A stretch of DNA of 39,460 nucleotides from Bacteroidota bacterium. Lineage in GTDB: Bacteria > Bacteroidota > Bacteroidia > UBA7662. The first letter of the stretch is position 1. Each line of letters begins with the position of its first letter. The notes beneath the pieces are model-generated. The model made no database searches. It worked only from the letters and a program-made list of their open reading frames with translations, and was not told the origin of the DNA. The translations under genes and the position numbers were made by a program. Where the stretch lies: NCBI GenBank assembly GCA_027485465.1, contig JAIXRA010000107.1:1-39460 (forward strand), in the 5' to 3' direction. Of this stretch, positions 18,883 through 27,475 are shown in pieces.

Positions 18883-19482
18883 TTAGTTCTGCTCTTTTAG
18901 ACGCTTATTCCAGTCTTCCTGTTTCATTCCCAGGGTCTGACGGTACAAGGCCGCATCTTTTGCCAGGCTATCCCCGGGGTATTCGTTGGTCAGCCGTTCC
19001 AAATAAAACGCAGCGGCTTCCTGAACCCCACCGTCCTCGTTGAGGACAACGGCATTGAAATACAGCGCGATCGGGGCCAAAGGATGGGCCGGGTAAGCAT
19101 CCACCAAGGCTTTACCGCATTGGACCGCCCCCTCAACATCCCCCAGGCTGCGCAAAACCTGCGCTGCTTTCCATAGCGCAACCGGCGCATAGGGATCCCG
19201 TGGAAAGTCCGATGCGAAACGCAGACAGGTGGCCGCCAAACTATCCAAGGGGGCCGTTTGCGGAGAAATCCCCAAGGAATCGGCGGACAGAACTTTTTCG
19301 AGGGAATCGATGCCGGAACGCAAGAGCGTTCGCAATGCGAGCGAATCATTGCGGGTGGATTCGGCCGTATCGTTGGGTCCCTTCGGTTGGCAAGCCCCTA
19401 GGCCCAAAACAAGGCAGGCCAGGCCAAGGCAGGCCAGGGTTGTGGAGGTTCTAGAAAGGCGGTCGGTCAAAGACTTGATCAT
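18883..19482 (-). CDS. TPR-containing lipoprotein
   Basis: LACLVLGLGAC lipobox; repeats with FPRDPYAPVALWKAAQVL..., YPAHPLAPIALYFNAVVL..., YPGDSLAKDAALY. ATG at 19482 chosen because the upstream start overlaps recF. Confidence 0.75.
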   Translation of the reverse strand: MIKSLTDRLSRTSTTLACLGLACLVLGLGACQPKGPNDTAESTRNDSLALRTLLRSGIDSLEKVLSADSLGISPQTAPLDSLAATCLRFASDFPRDPYAPVALWKAAQVLRSLGDVEGAVQCGKALVDAYPAHPLAPIALYFNAVVLNEDGGVQEAAAFYLERLTNEYPGDSLAKDAALYRQTLGMKQEDWNKRLKEQN

Positions 19483-19495
19483 CGTTAAGGCGGCG

Positions 19496-20635
19496 TTAGG
19501 GGGTTGAATTCTGTAAGGGGGTATCCACAAAGAGGCAGGGCTGTTGACATTGTTCCATCAAATCTCGCACCCTTTCTTTGCCTGTATCGCTCAAAAATAC
19601 CTGAACCCCTCGCTTGGATAATTCTTGGATCGCCTGAACCAAACCCTGCAAACGCGCGGCATCCAGTTTTTCAAAAAAATCATCCAACAAAAGGGTGGCG
19701 TGGGATTTGCCTTCGTCCAAGAAAAAAGCGCATTGGGCTAGCTTGAGCGCCAGCAAAAACGATTTGCGTTGACCTTGCGATGCATACCTACGTACCGACT
19801 TTCGGCCCAATTCAAATTCCAAATCATCCCGCTGAGTACCCCAAAGCGTGTGACCGGCCTCGATTTCGCGTTGCAGGCTTGGCTTTTGATAGGTGTCAGC
19901 GTAGGATGGCTGATCGGGCTGGTAGGTCATCGTGGCCTGTTCTGCATCGCCTGCAATATGTCGGTAAAGGCCCTGCATTAACGGCCCAAACCCCTGGACC
20001 CAGGAAGAACGAACCTCGGCTATGGTTAGGTGGCATTGGGTCAATTCCTCATCGTAACATTCCATCAGTGCAGCATCCGGGGCAGGCCCCTGCCGGGCGG
20101 CTTTGAGCAAAGCATTGCGCTGTCCCAACAAATGGTCCCGCTTCAACAAGGCCTGCACATAGTCGGGCTTGGTCTGGGCTAACAACATATCGGTAAACCG
20201 CCTGCGTTCGGCACCGGTTCCTTCCAACAAAACCGTATCACCGGGAGCTATCATCACAACGGGCATGCGACCCAAGTGCTCGCTCAGCCGTGGATACACC
20301 ACTTGATTCACGGCCATTTCCTTGCCTACCCCTGTTTTGTAAACAACGGTGACCCTGGTTTCATCGGGGCCATTCACCGAGGGATTCGGTAAATCCGGGG
20401 ATGGCAACGGGCCAAAGCGACCTTCCAGTCGAAACCCACGGCTCCCAAAGCGCACGAGCTGGCTATCCTGACGGGTGAAATAGCTTCGACCCAGGCAGAG
20501 AAAATGTACAGCATCCAGCAAATTGGTTTTGCCGGTGCCGTTGGGCCCGGTGAAGGCAACCCACGAAGACCCCATATCCAGGCTGCAGGCCGATTCAAGG
20601 CGGTAATCTACTAATTGCAAGCGCTTCAAAAACAC
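19496..20635 (-). CDS. recF: DNA replication/repair protein RecF
   Basis: FLKRLQLVDYR, WVAFTGPNGTGKTNLLDAVHFLCLGRSYF, LWGTQRDDLEFELG, ASQGQRKSFLLALKLAQ, LLLDDFFEKLDAARLQGL. Confidence 0.95.
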   Translation of the reverse strand: MFLKRLQLVDYRLESACSLDMGSSWVAFTGPNGTGKTNLLDAVHFLCLGRSYFTRQDSQLVRFGSRGFRLEGRFGPLPSPDLPNPSVNGPDETRVTVVYKTGVGKEMAVNQVVYPRLSEHLGRMPVVMIAPGDTVLLEGTGAERRRFTDMLLAQTKPDYVQALLKRDHLLGQRNALLKAARQGPAPDAALMECYDEELTQCHLTIAEVRSSWVQGFGPLMQGLYRHIAGDAEQATMTYQPDQPSYADTYQKPSLQREIEAGHTLWGTQRDDLEFELGRKSVRRYASQGQRKSFLLALKLAQCAFFLDEGKSHATLLLDDFFEKLDAARLQGLVQAIQELSKRGVQVFLSDTGKERVRDLMEQCQQPCLFVDTPLQNSTP

Positions 20636-20693
20636 AATAAGGACTTAAGGCGGGGTCGTGGGGCGTATATTAGCGCCTCTTTTGGAAAATTCG

Positions 20694-21689
20694 ATGGCAG
20701 ACCCAAAATTATCCCCGGCACAGGCCCAAAAATGGCTTCACGACATGCTTTTGATGAGGCGTTTTGAAGAAAAATGTGCGCAGCTCTATGGCCAGCAAAA
20801 AATCAAAGGCTTTTGCCACCTCTACATCGGCCAAGAAGCCGTTGTAGCCGGGACCTATTCGGCCATTACGCCTCAGGATTCGGTGATCACCGCGTACAGG
20901 GACCATGGTCATGCCCTTATCTGCGGATTAAGTCCGGGATCGGTCATGGCCGAATTATACGGTAAGGCCACGGGATGCTCCAAAGGCAAGGGTGGCTCCA
21001 TGCACCTTTTTAGCAAAGAACACCGCTTTTACGGGGGCCATGGTATCGTTGGAGGCCAAATCCCCTTGGGGGCTGGTCTGGCTTTTGCTGACAAATACTT
21101 GGGCAATACCAATGTCAATGTATGTTTTATGGGAGATGGGGCCGTCCGGCAGGGCGCCTTGCACGAAACCTTTAACATGGCCATGCTTTGGAACCTCCCG
21201 GTCATCTTTGTTATAGAGAACAACGGTTACGCGATGGGAACCTCCGTTCAACGGACCACCAATGTCAATGAATTGCATGAAATCGGTCTTTCGTACCGGA
21301 TGCCTTCCGAAGCCGTGGACGGCATGTGCGTTTGGACCGTCCATGAAGCCATGGAAAGGGCTGTAGCCCGCGCCCGTTCCGGTGATGGACCCACCCTCTT
21401 GGAAATCCGCACGTATCGCTTCCGCGGTCACTCCATGAGCGATCCTGCCAAATACCGGACCAAAGAAGAAGTCGAGGCCTACAAGGAACAAGACCCGATT
21501 GAACAGCTCAAAAACCAAATGATGGCCCAAGGCCTTTTGGACGAAGCGGCTTTTGAACAACTCGAAGAAAAACTCGAAGTCTTGGTACAGGAGGCGGTCA
21601 CCTTTGCGGAGGAATCTCCTTGGCCGGATGTCTCCGAAATGTACAAGGACGTCTACATCCAAAGCGATTACCCCTACATCACCGATTAA
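20694..21689 (+). CDS. pdhA: Pyruvate dehydrogenase E1 component alpha subunit
   Basis: MLLMRRFEEKCAQLYGQQKIKGFCHLYIGQEAV, GKGGSMHLFSKEHRFYGGHGIVGGQIPLGAGLAFA, FMGDGAVRQGALHETFNMAMLWNLPVIFVIENNGYAMGTSV, TYRFRGHSMSDPAKYR. Confidence 0.96.
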   Translation: MADPKLSPAQAQKWLHDMLLMRRFEEKCAQLYGQQKIKGFCHLYIGQEAVVAGTYSAITPQDSVITAYRDHGHALICGLSPGSVMAELYGKATGCSKGKGGSMHLFSKEHRFYGGHGIVGGQIPLGAGLAFADKYLGNTNVNVCFMGDGAVRQGALHETFNMAMLWNLPVIFVIENNGYAMGTSVQRTTNVNELHEIGLSYRMPSEAVDGMCVWTVHEAMERAVARARSGDGPTLLEIRTYRFRGHSMSDPAKYRTKEEVEAYKEQDPIEQLKNQMMAQGLLDEAAFEQLEEKLEVLVQEAVTFAEESPWPDVSEMYKDVYIQSDYPYITD

Positions 21690-21721
21690 AATCTATTTTT
21701 CAACCCAATCCGAAAGATAAC

Positions 21722-22423
21722 ATGGCATCCAACCCCAAAACCAACGAACCCCAGGGCCTCGAACCTTTTGAAGCCTTGGATTTGCAACAAGGCCTCGGCA
21801 AGTTTGAAGCCTTTTGGGAGCAGAACAAACAAATGCTAACCTATGCCGGAGGCGGATTGCTGGCCTTGGTTCTAGGAGCCTACTATGTCTGGGGAGTCTA
21901 TCTGCCAACGCAACAAAAGGAAGCTGTTAACCTGATGCATGTTGCCGAACGTTATTTCGAAAACGATTCCCTCAACCTGGCTGTCAAAGGGGATGGTAAT
22001 TTCCCGGGATTTGAAGAAATCGCCGAAGATTACCGGTGGACACCTGCAGGAAATTTGGCGCAATACTACCTGGGCGTCAGCTACCTACGCTTGGGCCAAT
22101 ACGCCGAAGCGTTGGAGGCCCTGGAGTCCTTCAAAACCTCGGACCCTGTCCTGGGTAGCATCTCCTTGGGCTGCCAAGGTGATGCCCACTTGCAACTCAA
22201 AAAAGACAGCGAAGCCCTGGATTGCTACCTAAAGGCTGCCGAATTCAAAGCCAACGAATTCACTACGCCATTCTACTTGCAGCGCGCCGGTGAAATCGCC
22301 GAAAAAACCGGACAAAAGAAAAAGGCCTTGGAATATTACGAGCGAATTCAGCGGGAATATCCCCAGAGCACCGAAGGTCAGAATATTGACCGTTACCTGA
22401 CCCGGGTACGCCTGAAATCCTAG
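21722..22423 (+). CDS. Membrane-anchored tetratricopeptide protein (YfgM-like topology)
   Basis: Single TM (MLTYAGGGLLALVLGAYYVWGVYL) followed by TPR repeats (AQYYLGVSYLRLGQYAEALEAL, KKALEYYERIQREYPQS); ATG at 21722. Confidence 0.8.
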   Translation: MASNPKTNEPQGLEPFEALDLQQGLGKFEAFWEQNKQMLTYAGGGLLALVLGAYYVWGVYLPTQQKEAVNLMHVAERYFENDSLNLAVKGDGNFPGFEEIAEDYRWTPAGNLAQYYLGVSYLRLGQYAEALEALESFKTSDPVLGSISLGCQGDAHLQLKKDSEALDCYLKAAEFKANEFTTPFYLQRAGEIAEKTGQKKKALEYYERIQREYPQSTEGQNIDRYLTRVRLKS

Positions 22424-22445
22424 GTTCAACTTGCCTTCAACGCCC

Positions 22446-22964
22446 ATGATTCCAGACGGCTCTTGGACCAAGACGGGCTTTCACCATCTTCAGAACCCAA
22501 TCAATGGCGACCTGCTGGGTCGTTGGCGGATTGGCATCGTGGTGGCCCAGTGGAATCGGGCCATTACCGAGGAATTGGAACGAGGATGCAAGTCTGTTTT
22601 GCTTGAAAGGGGCCTCCAAGAGGATCAAATTGCAACCTACGATGTACCTGGTTGCTTTGAAATTCCGGTGGCGGCCTCTTGGCTTTGTTCCATGGATGCC
22701 CCGGTTGATGCCGTCATTGCTTTGGGTTGCCTCATCAAGGGCGAAACCCCGCACTTTGATCTCATTGCCGAAGCCGTGAACCGAGGCCTCATGGATTTGA
22801 GCCTGCGGGAAGGCCGGCCCATGGTGAACGGGGTTCTAACGGTGCTTGATACCGAACAAGCCCGTCAAAGACTGGGAGGCGAACACGGGCACAAGGGCCA
22901 GGAGGCGGCTTATACCGCCCTCCAAATGCTGGAACTACGGTCGCAGACCCTTCGGTCAACTTAA
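22446..22964 (+). CDS. ribH: 6,7-dimethyl-8-ribityllumazine synthase
   Basis: RIGIVVAQWNRAITEELERGC, YDVPGCFEIPVAASWL, VDAVIALGCLIKGETPHFDLIAEAVNRGLMDLSL, PMVNGVLTVLDTEQARQR, HKGQEAAYTALQM. ATG at 22446 preferred over TTG 22431. Confidence 0.94.
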   Translation: MIPDGSWTKTGFHHLQNPINGDLLGRWRIGIVVAQWNRAITEELERGCKSVLLERGLQEDQIATYDVPGCFEIPVAASWLCSMDAPVDAVIALGCLIKGETPHFDLIAEAVNRGLMDLSLREGRPMVNGVLTVLDTEQARQRLGGEHGHKGQEAAYTALQMLELRSQTLRST

Positions 22965-24197
22965 CCCATACCCCCCCCGCGGGAAGAGCACTTGCTCGAT
23001 GGAGTCCCGGGTTGATAATCCCAATCGCTTTCGGAGCCGGTACCTTGATTGGGACACCCCGTAGACCCCGATGTTTTGAGCCCTGGCAATTTCCCTGCTA
23101 GTCAAACCCAAACGAATCATGCAGGCGGTACGAAGTTCCCCCTGCGTCATCCCGGGCCCTATGCTCATGACCCAAGAGATATACCCGGGGCAATTCTGTT
23201 CAAACTCGATTTTGTAGCTTTCCCAGTCCTCGGTCGTGAATACCTTCATGGTACGAAGTCTGGATAATTCTTCTGTAGAAGGTGTCGAGAAATCCCAAAC
23301 ATGGCTACTGCGTGCATCTTGGTCATCCCTCCCATAGAATGGTCGTGAGGCATTTCCACGACCCATTCGATACCAGGCACCGGCCAAAAAAAGAACCAAG
23401 AGCCACAACCCCAACCGGTATTCCCAAAAGGGGGATCCATAGCCCCGCTGAGCCTCAACGGGGCTCTTTGTCTCTGAGAGCCCCTCTGCAATCATGGTGC
23501 TGTGAAAATGCTGAGCTTCACGGTAATAGGCCATGGCATCGGTCGGTCGACCCTCCAACATCGACCAATGGTAACGCTCATAGGCCAATGTGAGATCCCA
23601 AGCCCTGTGGCCTTGGAATCCAGCGTTTGCTGCTGAAAGAGCCCTCAAGCGTGCCAAAAACCCCCCGTCTTCCAACGTTCGACCCTCCGGGGAGCGGAAG
23701 CTTTGAAGTCGGGCCCCTTCGTACCGAAGTGCCAACCATTCCAAAACAGGGGCCTGATTCTCCAAGGCCTTGGGCCAAGGCTGACCGTGGTTGGCCAAAA
23801 AATCCAAGCATCGACCGACCCATTCCCATTGCTCGTGAACGGAAGCAACCGAGGCCGAAATCAAAACCCCTGCCAAAACCTTCGGATGACGGGCCTCCTC
23901 GGACGAAGACTGAAGCCATTGCTCCAATTTTTGGAGGTGTTGGCTGTCCAAGGATGGAATCTGCGTGGGACGGGCCACCCGAACAGGAACCAAGCCGTTA
24001 TGGTGTTCCTGGCAGGTCCATTTCCAACCCCACTGGGTAGCCGCCGGTGCTGGACCCGGAAAAAACAAAGGAGACAAACCACAGGGGTCCGAGGAATCCG
24101 AACGAAAGGGCGATGTACCAGCAGGTACGGCACCGTCCGTCTGAAACAAAACCAGCAAACAACTTAGCAGGGTTATTTTAATGGTTAACAGCAGCAT
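22956..24197 (-). CDS. Transmembrane regulator: extracytoplasmic region, single TM, C-terminal LuxR-like HTH
   Basis: Signal/TM start MLLLTIKITLLSCLLVLF; second TM LGLWLLVLFLAGAWY; C-terminal GMTQGELRTACMIRLGLTSREIARAQNIGVYGVSQSRYRLRKRLGLSTRDSIEQVL. Confidence 0.8.
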   Translation of the reverse strand: MLLLTIKITLLSCLLVLFQTDGAVPAGTSPFRSDSSDPCGLSPLFFPGPAPAATQWGWKWTCQEHHNGLVPVRVARPTQIPSLDSQHLQKLEQWLQSSSEEARHPKVLAGVLISASVASVHEQWEWVGRCLDFLANHGQPWPKALENQAPVLEWLALRYEGARLQSFRSPEGRTLEDGGFLARLRALSAANAGFQGHRAWDLTLAYERYHWSMLEGRPTDAMAYYREAQHFHSTMIAEGLSETKSPVEAQRGYGSPFWEYRLGLWLLVLFLAGAWYRMGRGNASRPFYGRDDQDARSSHVWDFSTPSTEELSRLRTMKVFTTEDWESYKIEFEQNCPGYISWVMSIGPGMTQGELRTACMIRLGLTSREIARAQNIGVYGVSQSRYRLRKRLGLSTRDSIEQVLFPRGGYGLS

Positions 24198-24222
24198 AAC
24201 AAAAGGATATCGGGTTCCGTTG

Positions 24223-24243
24223 CTAAATTTTTATCAAATTTAG
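24223..24243. promoter_or_regulatory. Perfect 8-bp inverted repeat CTAAATTT-TTATC-AAATTTAG
   Basis: Read directly; contains a minus-strand TAAATTTG (24235-24242), an exact TAnnTTTG -7 match about 38 nt upstream of the HTH gene ATG. Confidence 0.5.
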
Positions 24244-24289
24244 GGACATTAAAATCTAAATTGTGTTTGCACAAAAAAAAGGTGAATCA

Positions 24290-24306
24290 TTGACAATTTT
24301 TGACAA
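24290..24306. promoter_or_regulatory. Direct repeat TTGACAA-TTT-TTGACAA, 10-bp period
   Basis: Two exact 7-nt copies spaced one helical turn apart in the divergent intergenic region. Confidence 0.4.
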
Positions 24307-24343
24307 AGTCGTCCGCTGGTCCCTTTGAACCGCATCCATTGCA

Positions 24344-24374
24344 TTTGATTTAGGGCACCAAAACCTTAAATTTG
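24344..24374 (+). promoter_or_regulatory. Candidate Bacteroidetes promoter TTTG-N19-TAAATTTG
   Basis: TTTG (24344-24347) and exact TAnnTTTG (24367-24374) with 19-bp spacing upstream of ATG 24387. Confidence 0.5.
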
Positions 24375-24386
24375 AAAAAAAATGCC

Positions 24387-24890
24387 ATGAAAAAATTACT
24401 GTCCATCCTGCTTTGTCTAGGCCTTTGGGGAATATCCTGCAAAAAAGAAGACAACCCAGGAAATACCCTGACCCCTGCCCAGACCTATGCCAATCGTTTG
24501 GCTGGTATTTGGGACGTGGACAGTCTGACGTATGCCGCCACTGTTTCGGTCCTGGGGCAGCAGATTCCGGTGAACGGAGGGACCTCCCAAGCCGGCTACA
24601 TTGAATTCATCAACACCCCGTCCAAAGTGGTCAATTATGACATCAAATTCAGGCCCTCCTTGCCGCCCACGATTCCCTTTCCCTTGGATACCGTGCGTTT
24701 GAGTGGCCAAGGCACCTGGACCAACACGGTCGATACCATCACCCTGGTGGATACGAGCAACCAGGTTTACAAATTCAAGGTTCTCTTCAACGGCATGAGC
24801 ACCCAACAGCTGCGCACCGTGGTCACTTACGACGGTGGAACCTTGGGTCAAGTTCCGGTGAGCCTCGAGATGACACTGGGTCGTCGCTGA
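24387..24890 (+). CDS. Small lipoprotein, possibly lipocalin-like
   Basis: MKKLLSILLCLGLWGISCKKEDN lipobox; about 145 aa beta-rich sequence beginning LAGIWDVDSLTY, with alternating hydrophobic pattern. Confidence 0.65.
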   Translation: MKKLLSILLCLGLWGISCKKEDNPGNTLTPAQTYANRLAGIWDVDSLTYAATVSVLGQQIPVNGGTSQAGYIEFINTPSKVVNYDIKFRPSLPPTIPFPLDTVRLSGQGTWTNTVDTITLVDTSNQVYKFKVLFNGMSTQQLRTVVTYDGGTLGQVPVSLEMTLGRR

Positions 24891-24933
24891 TCCAAGGTCT
24901 TTTCGCTTTCGTCTCCGTACCTAGCCTCAGTTC

Positions 24934-26133
24934 ATGAAGGATTTGGATTTTTTTAATCCTCCGGACCCCGCGTTGGTCCCGGATTCATCCGCATACCCGG
25001 CCCATACCCTGGGTCATCAAATCCTTCGCGCTGCGACCCGCCATCATTTGCCAGAGCAACCCTGCATGGTTCTCATTGGCTTGGATGATTACAGGCCTCT
25101 CATGGAGACGCGGCCGGTCCAATCTGGTTTTGATGAGCAACCGGAGAATTGTGTTGTTGGGGCCGACCGTATTCGACAGTTTTTCTATGAATTATCGGTG
25201 GCCGAAGGATTCCCTGTGCTGGCCGATTTGGGGAATATGATACCGGGCCAAAGTCCGGAGGATACCCAATCCGCTTTGGCTTCGGTGACCTCTGAGCTGT
25301 TAGAACAGGGGCATTTCCCTGTTTGGATAGGAGGGCGTTTGGATTTTCTGCGCGGTATTTTTCAGGGCTTTAGCGGGAGAGGCCCCACCGATGTCTCCGT
25401 GATTTCGGCCCGAACGCATTTTCAAACGGGACCCCATGCACCTGCCTATTCGACCGTGCTCCGACAACTGGTTGAGAAGGATTCGACCCACCTGTTTAAT
25501 CTTTCATGTTTGGCATTTCAATCCCATTGGTCCGAGCCCGAAGAAAACGTGCTCTTGGAACAAATGCGTTTTGAACAATTGAGGCTGGGCGCCCTGCGCC
25601 AACACCCCGAAAGGGCCGAACCTCTTTTACGCTCCTCGCATCTCAGTGCATTTAGCCTCAGCGCAGTGCGTTGGTCCGATGCCGATGGCAACCCCATGGG
25701 TGGACCCAACGGGCTGTGGGCCCACGAATTATGCCAGTTATGCCATTACGCAGGTGCCAACGATTTGTTACGAGTCGCCTTTTTCTGTGACTACCAGGCT
25801 TTACCGAATGATCAGGGGACCGGTGCCGCGACCCTTGCACAGGCCTTGTGGTACCTTATCGAAGGTTACAGTCAACGTTGCGATGATGTGCCCAAAATCA
25901 ATTCGCGAAATTTCACCCGTTATACCATGGCCCTGCAGGGTAATCACGAGTTGATTTTTATCAAAAGCCAAAAAAGTGGTCGTTGGTGGCTGGAGGTCAC
26001 TTTGCCGGTTCCCAAGGGCTCCAAGCGTGAACGAGCCCTTTTGGTGCCCTGTACCTACGAGGACTACCTACAGGCTTCCTCGGATGAATTGCCGGATCGG
26101 TGGTGGCGCATTCACCAAAAATATTTGTTGTAA
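24934..26133 (+). CDS. Arginase/ureohydrolase-fold protein with degenerate metal-binding motifs
   Basis: Overall order resembles ureohydrolases: CMVLIGLDDYR, GADRIRQFFYELS, LADLGNMIPG, VWIGGRLDFLRG (in place of GGDHS), VISARTHFQTG (in place of DAHxD), VAFFCDYQALPND (in place of SxDxDxxDP). Confidence 0.65.
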   Translation: MKDLDFFNPPDPALVPDSSAYPAHTLGHQILRAATRHHLPEQPCMVLIGLDDYRPLMETRPVQSGFDEQPENCVVGADRIRQFFYELSVAEGFPVLADLGNMIPGQSPEDTQSALASVTSELLEQGHFPVWIGGRLDFLRGIFQGFSGRGPTDVSVISARTHFQTGPHAPAYSTVLRQLVEKDSTHLFNLSCLAFQSHWSEPEENVLLEQMRFEQLRLGALRQHPERAEPLLRSSHLSAFSLSAVRWSDADGNPMGGPNGLWAHELCQLCHYAGANDLLRVAFFCDYQALPNDQGTGAATLAQALWYLIEGYSQRCDDVPKINSRNFTRYTMALQGNHELIFIKSQKSGRWWLEVTLPVPKGSKRERALLVPCTYEDYLQASSDELPDRWWRIHQKYLL

Positions 26134-26164
26134 CTCTTTTTGATCAAAAGGGTTGATGGGCCTG

Positions 26165-27475
26165 CTACAAATCTTGGCCCAAATCCTTCCGACAGAAGGC
26201 TCCTTCAAAGCGAATTTCTTGGGCCAAGGCCAAGCTTCTTCTGGCTGCCTCCTTCAAATCCGCATCCAGTACCGTCGCAGCCACGACGCGTCCCCCCCTG
26301 TTCACACAGTCCGCCCCTTCTCGCTTGGTCCCGGCATGGAATAGCCTTTCGTCTTCGGTATAATCCCTCCCCGTCAAACCAGTCATCGGGAAACCCAATC
26401 GAAGCTCTCCGGGATATCCACCGGAACAGACCACGGTGGTCACCGCAAAACGAGGGTCCACCATCAATTCCATCCCGCTCAATTTTCCTGAGGCTGCAGC
26501 GACCAAAAGTTCCAATAAATCGCTCTGGAGCCGGGGCATGACGGCTTCGGTTTCCGGATCACCCATCCGCACATTGTATTCAATCACCATGGGCTCCTCG
26601 CCCACTTTCATGAGGCCCACAAACAAGAACCCACGGTAATCGACCCCTTCAGACTGCAGACCCTGCAGCGTAGGCTGAACGATGCGTTCTTCGATTCGAC
26701 GCATCAGTTCAGGTGTGGCAAAAGGAGGTGGCGAAACCGCCCCCATGCCCCCTGTATTGAGACCTGTATCCCCTTCGCCCACCCTTTTGTAATCTTTGGC
26801 CGGGGGCAATAAGACATAATCTTGGCCATCGCACAAGGCAAAAACAGAGCATTCGATCCCTTCCAAAAATTCTTCAACCAATACTTTGGCTCCGGCCTCG
26901 CCAAACTTCTGCTCGGTCCAAAACAGCGCCAAAGACTCCAAGGCCTCCTGGGGCGTATCACATATCAGTACGCCTTTGCCCGCAGCCAACCCATCGGCCT
27001 TGAGAACCACCGGCATGGCATGCTGACGAAGATAGGCCTCGGCCTCTTCCCTTTGTTCAGCTCGAAACGTACGGGCTCCAGCGGTGGGAATGCCGTGCCG
27101 CTGCATAAAAGCCTTTGAAAAATCCTTGCTTCCTTCGAGCCTTGCCCCTTCGGCATTGGGACCCACGATTAACAAATCCTGTAACAATGGATGAAGCCGG
27201 CATTGGTCCACCAAGCCATGGACCAGCGGCTCTTCGGGTCCAACCACCAGGAGTTGAATTCCGTTTCGCTGAACAAAACCCGCCAACTGTTCGATGTTAC
27301 GCCAATCCAAGGGTTGGTCAACCGACCAAGCTTCGGTCCCTGCATTGCCCGGATGTACCCAAAGTCGATCGCAACGGGGACTGGCCGAAATAGACTGGGC
27401 CATGGCATGTTCCCGCGCACCGGATCCCAGCAACAAAACGCGGTAAGCATCCAAAAAAACAGGGGGCTCTATCAT
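26165..27475 (-). CDS. purD: Phosphoribosylamine--glycine ligase
   Basis: VLLLGSGAREHAMAQSI, VGPEEPLVHGLVDQC, FSKAFMQRHGIPTAGARTF, VLKADGLAAGKGVLIC, LNTGGMGAVSPPP, VIEYNVRMGDPETEAVMPRL. Confidence 0.96.
   Translation of the reverse strand: MIEPPVFLDAYRVLLLGSGAREHAMAQSISASPRCDRLWVHPGNAGTEAWSVDQPLDWRNIEQLAGFVQRNGIQLLVVGPEEPLVHGLVDQCRLHPLLQDLLIVGPNAEGARLEGSKDFSKAFMQRHGIPTAGARTFRAEQREEAEAYLRQHAMPVVLKADGLAAGKGVLICDTPQEALESLALFWTEQKFGEAGAKVLVEEFLEGIECSVFALCDGQDYVLLPPAKDYKRVGEGDTGLNTGGMGAVSPPPFATPELMRRIEERIVQPTLQGLQSEGVDYRGFLFVGLMKVGEEPMVIEYNVRMGDPETEAVMPRLQSDLLELLVAAASGKLSGMELMVDPRFAVTTVVCSGGYPGELRLGFPMTGLTGRDYTEDERLFHAGTKREGADCVNRGGRVVAATVLDADLKEAARRSLALAQEIRFEGAFCRKDLGQDL

Noticed and set aside
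19390-19445. Short ggcaggccagg repeats
   Set aside because: Explained by the Leu/Ala/Cys-rich lipoprotein signal peptide (LACLGLACLVLGLGAC).
20955-21662. 235-aa minus-strand ORF antisense to pdhA
   Set aside because: Opposite the conserved E1-alpha gene; low-complexity composition typical of shadow ORFs.
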